NCBI GenBank assembly: GCA_965203795.1
Contig: OZ241915.1
Location: forward strand, 2,418,001-2,482,000
Length of the DNA stretch: 64,000 nt
DNA from: CBDBBY01 sp965203795
GTDB lineage: Bacteria > Pseudomonadota > Alphaproteobacteria > Rhodobacterales > Rhodobacteraceae
Reading direction: 5' to 3'
Each line of letters starts with the position of its first letter. The stretch's first letter is position 1. The notes beneath the pieces were generated by a model that was not told the DNA's origin, made no database searches, and saw only the letters and a program-made list of their open reading frames with translations. A program made the translations under genes and the position numbers. Positions 55,464 through 63,868 of this stretch are shown here, piece by piece.

Positions 55464-56192
55464 ATGACAATATCGTCTAGTGATCTTCAGATGTATATGC
55501 GCTGTCTGGCCGGAGTGGTTTGGGAGCAGCAGAAGGGTGCCTTTCATTTTGGGTTTTCCCTTCAAGAAGAAACTATTACGGAAATGCTCTTGCTTTGTAT
55601 AGCAAAACAACTCACACCGTTAGGCTTTAAAGTACGAATCTTCAGCCGCAAAGAAGAGAGTCACCATGGTGCAGACTGGGAGTGGTTTTACAAATCCCGG
55701 AGCTTCAAAGTTAGCTTTCGTGTGCAAGCAAAGCGCCTGTATCATTCCCCTCACGGCCCCGGAGCATACAAAAATTTCAAACCTTGTGGAGATCAGCTCA
55801 AGAAGCTGATCTCGAAGGCGGGCGGTGCCAACCCAATCTATGTGCTCTACAATCATCCCGTTATCAAAGATGCCTGTTTGTTTAACTGGCGGAGTTATTG
55901 GGGGTGCTCTGTCGCAACTGCAGCATTCATGGCTACCGCATCTGACAACAAACTATCGACGATTATTCATGGGCAGGTTCCTTGGCACCAGTACTTTGGT
56001 ATCGGAAAGATTTGTCTCGCAGAAAAACAGACTGCAAGTATGCCAGGTGACCAAGAATTCAAATGGGCGAAAGACTACAAGCCGGACTGGATCGATCTTT
56101 TGCTAGGCAATGAGGAGCACTCGGATGAACGTCTCGATGAGATATTGAAGGAAGGTGATCTGAAAGGCGTCGCATATTTCGGTTGCGATTGA
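55464..56192 (+). CDS. DUF6615-like protein, predicted PD-(D/E)xK-type nuclease
   Basis: A 242-residue AT-rich gene. The order FSLQEETITEMLLLCIAKQL (about 32-51), HHGADWEWFYKS (about 70-81), SFRVQAKRLYHS (about 87-98) and NPIYVLYNHP (about 126-135) matches what I recall of DUF6615. The spaced acids and the Q-x-K (E..., GADWEW, VQAKR) look like a variant restriction-nuclease site of the Mrr type (D...QxK). The second half has no recognised motif. The ATG at 55464 is chosen; the upstream frame is unsupported. It stands alone with no partner gene on the same strand. A defence role is inferred from fold pattern and location. Confidence 0.6.
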   Translation: MTISSSDLQMYMRCLAGVVWEQQKGAFHFGFSLQEETITEMLLLCIAKQLTPLGFKVRIFSRKEESHHGADWEWFYKSRSFKVSFRVQAKRLYHSPHGPGAYKNFKPCGDQLKKLISKAGGANPIYVLYNHPVIKDACLFNWRSYWGCSVATAAFMATASDNKLSTIIHGQVPWHQYFGIGKICLAEKQTASMPGDQEFKWAKDYKPDWIDLLLGNEEHSDERLDEILKEGDLKGVAYFGCD

Positions 56193-56340
56193 GCGCTCAT
56201 CCGAAGAACTTCTGCTGATTCAAGGCTTGGAGCCTCCGTCGATCGGATCGCGATGGGAATCGATGATTTTACCGAAAACGATATCGAATTCCCTTGAATG
56301 AACTGCCCCGTGTTTGCCGGAAAGAAAAAGTCTGAACAGA

Positions 56341-56433
56341 TGGGATATCGGCAACAAGAAGAAGGCCGACGGAATTCGTGGACGCGTGGCTTCGAACAAG
56401 ATTCCCGTGATTTACCGCGGGGTTCACAATAGG
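56341..56433 (+). pseudogene. C-terminal remnant of a second Gp37/Gp68-type gene
   Basis: The plus frame from 56341 reads WDIGNKKKADGIRG then RVASNKIPVIYRGVHN. Aligned with the C-terminus of the intact gene (from codon 51394: WGGTNKKKSGRILEG then RTWDEMPVIFPHGP), it matches at W1, N5, K6-K8, I12 and P22-V23-I24 with no gaps. The DNA also shares cccgtgattt. The rest of the gene is absent. It lies near the right border of the island. Confidence 0.5.
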
Positions 56434-56474
56434 CGCGTGAGCTCTCCGAATCCGGCAAGGCACCCGCACGGAAC

Positions 56475-57098
56475 TCAATCGTTGTCCAACAGTCCGGCCC
56501 CGGCCCCGCGCTCGCGCGACGCATCTGTTTCCGGCACAAGCGTTTTACCGGCCAGCGCGACGGCTTCTGCCCAGCAGCGCTCATCCAGCGACAATGCGTC
56601 CGCCAATCCATTCGGAGTCGGAAAACGCGGCGCGGGCCGGGAGCGGAGCGTCAGTGTTCCTCCATGCGCGGTGTCCCATTCTGGCATCCGGCAGTGCGCC
56701 GGTCCGGCGACAATCAGAGTGATTCCGCCCCACGCCGCCTTGAACTCCAAGTCGTACGACTTGGCGGCGGCCCCCGCGAACGCCGCCGTCCCCGGCAAGC
56801 CGCCGGTTGAGCGAATTGCGACTTCATCGGCCTGCGTTCCGGCAAGGTAGTCCAATGCCGACACAATCGCCGCCGCGCCTTCGGGAAACACCAAGCGGCC
56901 GCTCTCCACGCGAGGCTCCGCCGTCGCCGGGCCCGGCTTGGCGAGCTCAAGAATCTCGCAAACGGCTGCGAGCTTCCGTTCGGCCGCCCAGAGCGCGGCG
57001 CGCCCGAACTCCTCGGCGAGGCCGTACGGCCACCCGCATGCGATCGCCGCTTTGCGAATGGTCAGCTCGATTTCGTTGAGCGATAGCTCCGGCGTCAT
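56475..57098 (-). CDS. DUF3726 family protein
   Basis: A 207-residue protein starting MTPELSLNEIELTIRKAAIA then CGWPYGLAEEFGRAALWA, the opening typical of DUF3726, a proteobacterial family of unknown function. No membrane segment or catalytic motif is evident; the C-terminus has a Gly/Ala-rich tail. The start is the ATG at 57098, which overlaps the stop of the upstream gene by 4 bp (ATGA). Last gene of a three-gene operon with a dipeptidase and an unknown protein. Confidence 0.75.
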   Translation of the reverse strand: MTPELSLNEIELTIRKAAIACGWPYGLAEEFGRAALWAAERKLAAVCEILELAKPGPATAEPRVESGRLVFPEGAAAIVSALDYLAGTQADEVAIRSTGGLPGTAAFAGAAAKSYDLEFKAAWGGITLIVAGPAHCRMPEWDTAHGGTLTLRSRPAPRFPTPNGLADALSLDERCWAEAVALAGKTLVPETDASRERGAGAGLLDND

Positions 57099-58783
57099 GC
57101 GCCCTGCACCGGAAAGCACCAGTCGTCGGCATCGGAATTGGCTATCGTTTCGAAGCTTGGAGCACCTTGGAACATCGTTATCCGCGTCCAAAGGTCGGAT
57201 TTCGGGTCGAACTTGGAGGCGCCGAAGAACGAAAGCTTGCAACGCAGCATGTCGATCGGAAGGCACTCGGCGCCGATCAGGTTTTCGCGGATCTCGGAAT
57301 ACGGCGCCTTCGCCGACGTTTGAACCCGCCGCACGGCGTAGCGGTGCGCGGGGTGCCGCGCGAGGAATTCGGCCGCGGGTCCGTTGGCCGTGTTGGCATT
57401 GAGGTCGCGATTCAGTTCCTTGACCTTCAGGGCAACATCAAGCGGCAGCTCAAGCTGCGCGCCGGCCTCCCGGTGCCTGTCGCCGAGACGCGGCTCCATC
57501 TTCTCCTTGGAGACGTACCAGAAATGCTGCCGGGACTCCGGGCTGATGTAATCAGCAACCGTCGCCCAGCCGTAATTCCGACTGACCAGATTTCGCAGTT
57601 CCCGAACCGGCATGCCCGGATCGATTTCCGGCAAAACGCTGCTGGACATCCCATCCGCGAGCTCGTCGACCAGATCGCCGTGCGGCTCGATCACCAACGA
57701 GACCATCAGCTCCTGGGCTTCAAGCGACATGCCGGAGGCGGCGCGCACGATTCGGTCCCATGGAAAAGGGCTGGAAAGAAATTCCTCCGAGAAGAGCGCG
57801 CAGGCGGATTCAAGCTCGGATCTCAGCGTCTCGATCCGCGCCATCTGGCGGGCATTCTCGACATTCCATTCGGAAAGATGCTTGCGGGCCCTGCCGAACA
57901 GTTCCACCGCCCTGCCGACGTGAGCTTCGGTCAGCCGCTCCAAGCCGCGCACCCGGGCGAAAGCGGTTTCGCGGGCGAGCATCCAGTTGTTGAGCAGGAT
58001 CGGGTGGCTGACCAGAAACGGCGCCATTCCCAAGCCCGTGGCGTTGCCGATTCCCAAATGCCTCTTCGAGACCTGATCCAATCGGGCGCTGGTTCCCGGA
58101 CTCCGGCTGCTCGCGACATGCTCCGCCAAATCGTGGGTGAATCCGCGAATCAGCCAGACCGTCAGCAGCTCCGCCTGGAACGGAGCTGTGAACGCTGATC
58201 GGCCGCTGATCCGGCAGCGGTCGGCGATGCCGAACTTCCCGTTTCCGTAGACCGCGGTCGTCCGCATCAGGTACCCGGTGCTCCTGAGAAGACCGGCATC
58301 CGGCTGCTTGCCGCCGCCCAGACGATCGACAGTGTGCTCGAACAGCCTGACGCTTTTGTTGGCCCGGCTGATCACCAGTTCGGTCGGACGATACCGCCCC
58401 GCCTCCTGTCGCCCGACATTCGCGCGGATACGTTCGAGATCGGATCCATCCGGAATCCCGTCGAACAGGGCGAAAGTAGCGTCCCAAGCGGTTGCGATAA
58501 CCCTGTCGGTTCGCGCTTCCGGTTCAAGATGCGCGGAAAACGCGCAGAGGCTGTAATGTCGGCCGCCGATCACGAATGAATAAACGGCCCGCCCGTGGCC
58601 GTCGCCATCGATTTCCCATAGTCGCTTTCGAACCCGGACGCGCTCGGTGTGAAGCCTCCTGATCAGCACGCGCATGAAGCTCAGCCTGGTGGCATGGAAC
58701 GCGCCCATTCGGGCAAGCCGCATTATTTGGTCCGGCGGCCGCAGGTTCGGCGCCGCGCTGGAATTCCGCGCTCCGCCCGTCAA
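57095..58783 (-). CDS. Conserved-looking hypothetical protein, 562 residues
   Basis: I do not recognise a family. The protein is soluble-looking, rich in Arg and acidic residues, without signal peptide or membrane helices. Distinctive parts are YSFVIGGRHYSLCAFSAHLE (about 68-87), LLRSTGYLMRTTAVYGNGKF, NATGLGMAPFLVSHPILLNN and RNLVSRNYGWATVADYISPE. The start given is TTG in a TTGA overlap with the dipeptidase stop; an ATG 20 codons in (58723) is an alternative. Its stop overlaps the DUF3726 ATG. Tight coupling on both sides suggests a joint pathway with the dipeptidase. Confidence 0.7.
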   Translation of the reverse strand: MTGGARNSSAAPNLRPPDQIMRLARMGAFHATRLSFMRVLIRRLHTERVRVRKRLWEIDGDGHGRAVYSFVIGGRHYSLCAFSAHLEPEARTDRVIATAWDATFALFDGIPDGSDLERIRANVGRQEAGRYRPTELVISRANKSVRLFEHTVDRLGGGKQPDAGLLRSTGYLMRTTAVYGNGKFGIADRCRISGRSAFTAPFQAELLTVWLIRGFTHDLAEHVASSRSPGTSARLDQVSKRHLGIGNATGLGMAPFLVSHPILLNNWMLARETAFARVRGLERLTEAHVGRAVELFGRARKHLSEWNVENARQMARIETLRSELESACALFSEEFLSSPFPWDRIVRAASGMSLEAQELMVSLVIEPHGDLVDELADGMSSSVLPEIDPGMPVRELRNLVSRNYGWATVADYISPESRQHFWYVSKEKMEPRLGDRHREAGAQLELPLDVALKVKELNRDLNANTANGPAAEFLARHPAHRYAVRRVQTSAKAPYSEIRENLIGAECLPIDMLRCKLSFFGASKFDPKSDLWTRITMFQGAPSFETIANSDADDWCFPVQGA

Positions 58784-59784
58784 TTCCTCGGCTCAAACGA
58801 TTCGTCGAAGAACCTCTTCCAATTGCTGCCCATGATCGCTCCGACCTCGCCGCTCGAAAATCCGACATCAGCGAGCGCGGCGGCAATGTTCCCGAAATCG
58901 CGGTTGTTCCGGAACCAGCTTGGCATTTCCGGAAGACTGTCGTCCCCGCCGCCGCGGCGTTCGACCGGCGGCTTTTTCCAGCGGCCTTCCCGCATCCAGC
59001 GGAGCGTGCCGTCGGGACGGCCTTGGCAGAGGTCCGAACCGATGCCCAAATGCTCCGCGCCCAAGGTTTCGGCGCAGCGCGCAACCATTTCAGCAAACGA
59101 AGCGAGCGTGCAGCTGGATCCCTCCCGCATGTGCAGCGGGTACAGCGAAAACCCCAGCACTCCGCCCGTCGCGCAGACCGCCTTCATGAGATCGTCGGAA
59201 AGGTTGCGCGGGGACGGATGCCACCATCTTGGGTTCGCGTGGGTAACGGCGACCGGGCGCTCCGAAGCCTCCGTCGCTTCAAGGGCCGACCTTTCGCCGC
59301 AATGGCTCAGATCGACGGCCATTCCCACGCGGTTCATTTCGCGGACAGCTTCCCGCCCCATCCGGGTCAAACCCGAATCGTTTGCCTCCGTGTAGCCAGA
59401 GGCGAGGTTCGACTGGTTGTTGTAGGTGATCTGCATGAAGCGGATGCCGAGCGCATGAAGTATCTCGACAAGCCCGATGTCGTCCTCGATCGGCGACGGG
59501 TTCTGCAGACCTAGAAATATCGCGGTGCGCCCCGATTCCTTTGCCGATACGACATTCTCGCCTCTCCGTCCGGGCAGGATGAGATCGGAGTTCGCCTCGA
59601 AGAGCCGGTTCCAGCATGTAAGGTCGCGCACGGCATCCCGGAAATTGCCGTGGTAGGAGACGGTGGCGTGGACGGCATCAACGCCGCCTCGGCGCATCTG
59701 CTCGAACACCTCCCGCGTCCAGTAGCAGTACTGGAGTCCGTCAATCAGGAGCTGCGAAGGATTCGAACTCGGTCCTGGCTTCAT
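58780..59784 (-). CDS. Membrane dipeptidase-type (peptidase M19) enzyme
   Basis: A 334-residue metal-dependent dipeptidase-like amidohydrolase. Family features are GIRFMQITYNNQSNLASGYT, GMAVDLSHCGERSALEATEA (with the metal His), RPVAVTHANPRWWHPSPRNL and EHLGIGSDLCQG (metal/active-site Asp). The usual N-terminal DGH/DTH metal motif is IDGLQ here (DGLQYCYW), so one expected His seems missing, which may mean altered metal binding. The start chosen is the ATG giving MKPGPSSNP. First gene of an operon with two coupled genes; D-amino or modified dipeptides are possible substrates. Confidence 0.85.
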   Translation of the reverse strand: MKPGPSSNPSQLLIDGLQYCYWTREVFEQMRRGGVDAVHATVSYHGNFRDAVRDLTCWNRLFEANSDLILPGRRGENVVSAKESGRTAIFLGLQNPSPIEDDIGLVEILHALGIRFMQITYNNQSNLASGYTEANDSGLTRMGREAVREMNRVGMAVDLSHCGERSALEATEASERPVAVTHANPRWWHPSPRNLSDDLMKAVCATGGVLGFSLYPLHMREGSSCTLASFAEMVARCAETLGAEHLGIGSDLCQGRPDGTLRWMREGRWKKPPVERRGGGDDSLPEMPSWFRNNRDFGNIAAALADVGFSSGEVGAIMGSNWKRFFDESFEPRN

Positions 59785-60002
59785 TCGGTTGTTCCGTTCC
59801 GCGCGGCTTCGGCACCCGCTCGGGGCGCCGGAAGCGGCGAATGCCCGCTGCACATTGACCAACATGCGTTTGGCAATCAATGTCTTCCGCGAAAACAGCT
59901 TTTTCGCGAAGTTCCGGCGGCTGCTTCCGGCATAGGTCCGACCTCCAAGCGGCCCGTTCGGTAATTCGCCGGAACATGCAGCGTCGCCAAGCAGGAGCAC
60001 GA

Positions 60003-61658
60003 ATGGCTTATTTCGACTTGGGCAACTACACGCGGCCGGTCTCAACCGCGTCCGCCGACGCGCAGCGCTGGTTCGACCGCGGGCTCACCCTTGTTTACGG
60101 ATTCAACCACGAGGAAGCGGAGAGATGCTTCCGCAAGGCGGCGAAACGGGATCCGGGCTGCGCGATGGCGTGGTGGGGCATCGCCTACGCGCTCGGCCCG
60201 AACTACAACAAGCCGTGGGAGTCCTTCGACGACAAGGACCTCGCGAAGTCGCTGAAAAAGGCCCGTAAAGCCGCGGAAAGGGCCCAGTCCGCCGCCGCGA
60301 ACTGCACAGAGGTCGAACGCGATCTCGCGGACGCGATTCTCGAACGGTACCAGAGCGTGTCGCCGCGCGAGGATTTGGAGGCGTGGAACGACGCCTATGC
60401 CGACTCAATGCGCAGGGTCTACGCGAAGCACAAGGACGACTCCGACGTCGCCGCCCTGTTCGCCGAGGCACTGATGAACCGCACGCCCTGGGCGTTGTGG
60501 GACCTCGAAACCGGCGGAGTCCCAGACGGTGCGGACACGGAAGAAGTTGTCGCCGTTCTTGAACGTGGGATGCGGCTGCGGGACACGATGGACCTGCCGC
60601 CGCACGCGGGGCTGGCCCACTTGTACATTCACGCGATCGAGATGTCGCCGAACCCGGAGCGGGCCCTTCCCGCTGCGGACGAGCTTCGCGACATGGTCCC
60701 GGACGCAGGCCATCTCGTGCATATGCCCTCGCATATCTACGTGATCTGCGGGGACTACTCGGCAGTTCGCGACGTCAACCAAGCGGCGGTCCGGGCCGAC
60801 CGGAAGTTCCTCAAGCGCAGAGGAGCGGTGAATTTCTTCTCGCTGTACAGGTGCCACAATCTCCATTTCGTAATTTACGCCGGGATGTTGCTCGGCCAAT
60901 TCCGGCCTGCCGCGGAAGCCGCGGAGGAATTGATCGAAACGCTTCCCGCCGATCTCCTTCGGATTGAATCCCCGCCGATGGCGGATTGGCTGGAGGGCTT
61001 TGTCGGAATGAAGCAGCATGTCCTGATTCGGTTCGGCAAATGGCGGGAGATCCTGGAGCAGGAACTGCCTGACGACCCGGAACTGTTTTGCGCCACGACC
61101 GCCGTCATGCGCTACGCTAGAACCGTCGCGAATGCGGTTCTCGGGAATCTGCGGGAGGCGGACAGCGAATTCGGGCATTTCGAGGCTGCGCTCGCCCGCT
61201 TGCCGGAATCCCGCATGGTCTTCAACAACACCTGCCTAGGCATCCTGGCTGTCGCCCGCGAAATGGCCATCGGGGAAACCGAATTCCGCCGCGGCAGCTT
61301 CGAGACGGCGTTCAAGCATCTGCGGGAAGCCGTCCGGTTCGACGACAATCTGGAGTACGACGAGCCGTGGGCATGGATGCAGCCCGCGCGCCACGCGCTC
61401 GGCGCGCTGCTTCTGGAAAGAGGCGAAGCGGAACAGGCTGCGGCCGTCTACCGCGAGGACCTGGGACTTGATCCTGTGCTGAAGAGGCAACTGCGTCATC
61501 CGAACAACGTCTGGAGCCTTCACGGCTACCACGAGTGCCTGCAGCAGCTCGGCCGGGTGGTCGAGGCTGCCGAAATGCGGCAGCAGCTCGACATTGCGCT
61601 GGCCCGCGCCGATGTGGAAATCAGCGCGTCATGCTTCTGCCGCCGGACTGCGCACTGA
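60003..61658 (+). CDS. TPR-repeat protein
   Basis: A 551-residue soluble protein. The N-terminal part has DAQRWFDRGLTLVYGFNHEE then AERCFRKAAKRDPGCAMAWW (TPR-like, about 18-57), and later helical pairs around 280-330, 420-470 and 470-510 (ARHALGALLLERGEAEQAAA). HIYVICGDYSAVRDVNQAAV is a further repeat-like stretch. No catalytic motif is visible. AGGAG sits 6 bp before the ATG. It is divergent from the dipeptidase operon, with 218 bp between. Relatives are annotated only as TPR proteins. Confidence 0.8.
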   Translation: MAYFDLGNYTRPVSTASADAQRWFDRGLTLVYGFNHEEAERCFRKAAKRDPGCAMAWWGIAYALGPNYNKPWESFDDKDLAKSLKKARKAAERAQSAAANCTEVERDLADAILERYQSVSPREDLEAWNDAYADSMRRVYAKHKDDSDVAALFAEALMNRTPWALWDLETGGVPDGADTEEVVAVLERGMRLRDTMDLPPHAGLAHLYIHAIEMSPNPERALPAADELRDMVPDAGHLVHMPSHIYVICGDYSAVRDVNQAAVRADRKFLKRRGAVNFFSLYRCHNLHFVIYAGMLLGQFRPAAEAAEELIETLPADLLRIESPPMADWLEGFVGMKQHVLIRFGKWREILEQELPDDPELFCATTAVMRYARTVANAVLGNLREADSEFGHFEAALARLPESRMVFNNTCLGILAVAREMAIGETEFRRGSFETAFKHLREAVRFDDNLEYDEPWAWMQPARHALGALLLERGEAEQAAAVYREDLGLDPVLKRQLRHPNNVWSLHGYHECLQQLGRVVEAAEMRQQLDIALARADVEISASCFCRRTAH

Positions 61659-61708
61659 GGCGTCGGCGGACACGGCACCGATCACGCGGGTCCTCGCAGG
61701 CGGGCCCC

Positions 61709-63373
61709 TTACCTGTCTGATTCCCGCCAGCGCTGGCTGATCCACGGCTTTCTGTCATCGGTCGGAAGAACCGGCACGCCGAGAATGTGGTCCGACGCCT
61801 TCTCGCCGACCATGATGGACGGCCCGTTCAGGTTTCCGTAGGTGATGCTCGGAAATATCGAGCTGTCCGCCACCCGGAGCCTGTCCACGCCGATGACCCT
61901 GCACTCGGGGTCGACCACCGCGAGCTCGTCGTTCCGGCTTCCCATTCTGCAGGTTCCGCAGGGATGGTACGAGCTCTCCGCGTGCTCGCGAACGAACCCG
62001 TCAAGCTCCCCGTCCGTCCGGCAATCGGGACCCGGCGCGATCTCGTCGCCCCGGACCCCGTCGAACGCGGACTGCGCAAACACCTCGCGGGCCGCATGAA
62101 TGCAGCGCCGGAATTCAGACCAGTCCTGTTCGCACGACATGTAGTTGAACCTGATGGCCGGACTTTCGCGGGGGTCGGGACTCCTGAGCGACACCGTGCC
62201 GCGCGAGCGCGAGCGCATCGGCCCGACATGCGCTTGGAACCCGTGGCCTCCGGCCGACGACTTCCCGTCGTACCTGACGGCGATCGGCAGGAAATGGAAC
62301 TGGATGTCGGGATACTTGATGCCCGGAGCCGAACGCACGAACGCGCCGCTTTCGAAATGGTTGGATGCGCCGGGCCCGTCCTTCGCCAGCAGCCACCGGA
62401 ATGCGACCCACGCCTTGCCGAACGGGTTCCAGTATTTGTGTAGCGTAACGGGTCTCGTGCATGCGTGCTGGACGCACACCTCCAGATGGTCCTGGAGATT
62501 GGCCCCGACCCCCGGACGATCAGCGACCACCGGAATGCCCTTGTCCTGCAGCGCCGGGCCCGGCCCGACACCAGAGAGCATGAGCAGTTTCGGGGAGTTC
62601 ACCGCCGACGCGGACACAATGACTTCGCGGCGCGCCCGGACGACCTCCGTCCGTCCTCCCCGTTCAATCTCCACGCCGGTCGCACGGCCCTCCTCGATCT
62701 GGACCCGGAGCGCGAGGTATCGCAGCAGGCGGACGTTGCGACGGGCGAGCGCGGGGCGCAAATACGCGTTCGAGGCCGACCATCGCCGCCCCCTCCAAAT
62801 CGTGCGCTCCAGCGGACCGAACCCCTCCGGCTTCTCCCCGTTGTAGTCGGCGGTCGCTTCGAACCCGGCCTGGACGCCCGCCTGTTCGAAAATCCTGAAC
62901 AGCGGGTTGGACCTGTCTCCGCGCGTCACATGAAGCGGCCCTTCCAGTCCTCGCCATGAAGGATCTGCGGTGCAGCCATCGGCATGCCAAGACTCCATCC
63001 GCTTGAAGTAAGGAAGAACGTCGCGGTATCCCCACCCTGACGCTCCCAGCTCCTCCCAGTGTTCGAAGTCCAACGCGTGGCCGCGTACGTAGACCATGCC
63101 GTTGATCGACGAAGATCCGCCGACAACCTTTCCCCTCGGGCATGCGAGCCTGCGTCCGCCGAGGCCGGGCTCGGGCTCGGTCTCGAACCCCCAATCGTAG
63201 ATGGTCATGTTCATCGGATAGGAAAGCGCGCCCGGCATCTGGATGAGCGGGCCGCGGTCGGGCACGCCGCGCTCAAGAACCAGGACGGAGTTCCGCGGGT
63301 CCTCCGACAGCCGAAACGCCAGCGCCGACCCGGCGCTTCCCGAACCAATGATCACGAAATCCGCTTCGCGCAT
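61709..63373 (-). CDS. GMC-family oxidoreductase (choline dehydrogenase-like), second copy
   Basis: A 554-residue FAD-dependent alcohol oxidoreductase. The ADP-binding block FVIIGSGSAGSALAFRLSED starts at residue 6, the GMC signature GKVVGGSSSINGMVYVRGHA at about 80-99, SPKLLMLSGVGPGPAL at about 262-277, and the active-site region ESSYHPCGTCRMGS near 480. It is clearly related to the GMC gene at 17429-19027 but not a recent copy. The start is the ATG giving MREADFV; the frame extends upstream without family similarity. It converges with the TPR gene. Confidence 0.9.
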   Translation of the reverse strand: MREADFVIIGSGSAGSALAFRLSEDPRNSVLVLERGVPDRGPLIQMPGALSYPMNMTIYDWGFETEPEPGLGGRRLACPRGKVVGGSSSINGMVYVRGHALDFEHWEELGASGWGYRDVLPYFKRMESWHADGCTADPSWRGLEGPLHVTRGDRSNPLFRIFEQAGVQAGFEATADYNGEKPEGFGPLERTIWRGRRWSASNAYLRPALARRNVRLLRYLALRVQIEEGRATGVEIERGGRTEVVRARREVIVSASAVNSPKLLMLSGVGPGPALQDKGIPVVADRPGVGANLQDHLEVCVQHACTRPVTLHKYWNPFGKAWVAFRWLLAKDGPGASNHFESGAFVRSAPGIKYPDIQFHFLPIAVRYDGKSSAGGHGFQAHVGPMRSRSRGTVSLRSPDPRESPAIRFNYMSCEQDWSEFRRCIHAAREVFAQSAFDGVRGDEIAPGPDCRTDGELDGFVREHAESSYHPCGTCRMGSRNDELAVVDPECRVIGVDRLRVADSSIFPSITYGNLNGPSIMVGEKASDHILGVPVLPTDDRKPWISQRWRESDR

Positions 63374-63815
63374 TTTAGGCGCTCCTGCGACGAGCCGGTT
63401 GCGAACCGGTGCCGGGAGCATAGCCTGCAGGAGCCGGTTTGTCGGCAGCTCCCGCCGACCGGGAGAGATCAAGCGCGCGGCTCGCGGGCGACAAACATGC
63501 TCTGGCGTCGCCGCCCGCGCTACTCAGGCAACCAAGTATCCTGCGGCGGGCGGAATTCGGGAAGCTCTGAAGGCTAGCGCGGGGTTCGCATTGAAACTCA
63601 GAGACCGCTGGGCCGCCGTGCATGTCGGCGTTTACGGGCCGCGGTGCCGTCAAGCACATGTGAAGCTTGCGGCTCAAGCCGGGCCGCCGCCGGTCGGCGT
63701 GAAACATGGTAGGCAGTCAAGAAACTGCCGCGGCACCGAAGTTGCAAAGCAAGGCAAATGCAGCCTGAATCCCGGCGCGGAGCAAATTCGGAAGCTGAAC
63801 GTAGCAAACCGTTGC
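63374..63815. other. Gene-free stretch before the AbiEi-type gene
   Basis: About 440 bp with no supportable gene. It is GC-rich up to ~63780 and turns AT-rich in the promoter region of the next gene. A short imperfect palindrome (gagccggttgcgaaccggtgcc) is near 63397. Confidence 0.35.
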
Positions 63816-63851
63816 AATCTGTCATAATTACTATAATATTTCTGACAGATT
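63816..63851. promoter_or_regulatory. Perfect 9-bp inverted repeat around the AbiEi promoter (probable operator)
   Basis: AATCTGTCA (63816-63824) and TGACAGATT (63843-63851) are exact reverse complements separated by 18 bp. The spacer contains TATAAT. AbiEi-type antitoxins are known to repress their own promoter by binding inverted repeats, so this fits an autoregulatory operator. Confidence 0.7.
63832..63837 (+). promoter_or_regulatory. -10 box TATAAT of the AbiEi-type gene
   Basis: A consensus TATAAT lies 32 bp upstream of the ATG, inside the inverted repeat. The only -35-like candidate (TTGCAA, 63812-63817) is at a short 14-bp spacing, which may mean an activator or weak promoter. Confidence 0.6.
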
Positions 63852-63868
63852 CATGTCCGGACACAACA

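Noticed and set aside
55045..55470. A 141-codon minus-strand frame between the PRTase remnant and the DUF6615-like gene
   Set aside because: No motif, no Shine-Dalgarno, and overlapping open frames on the other strand; treated as non-coding.
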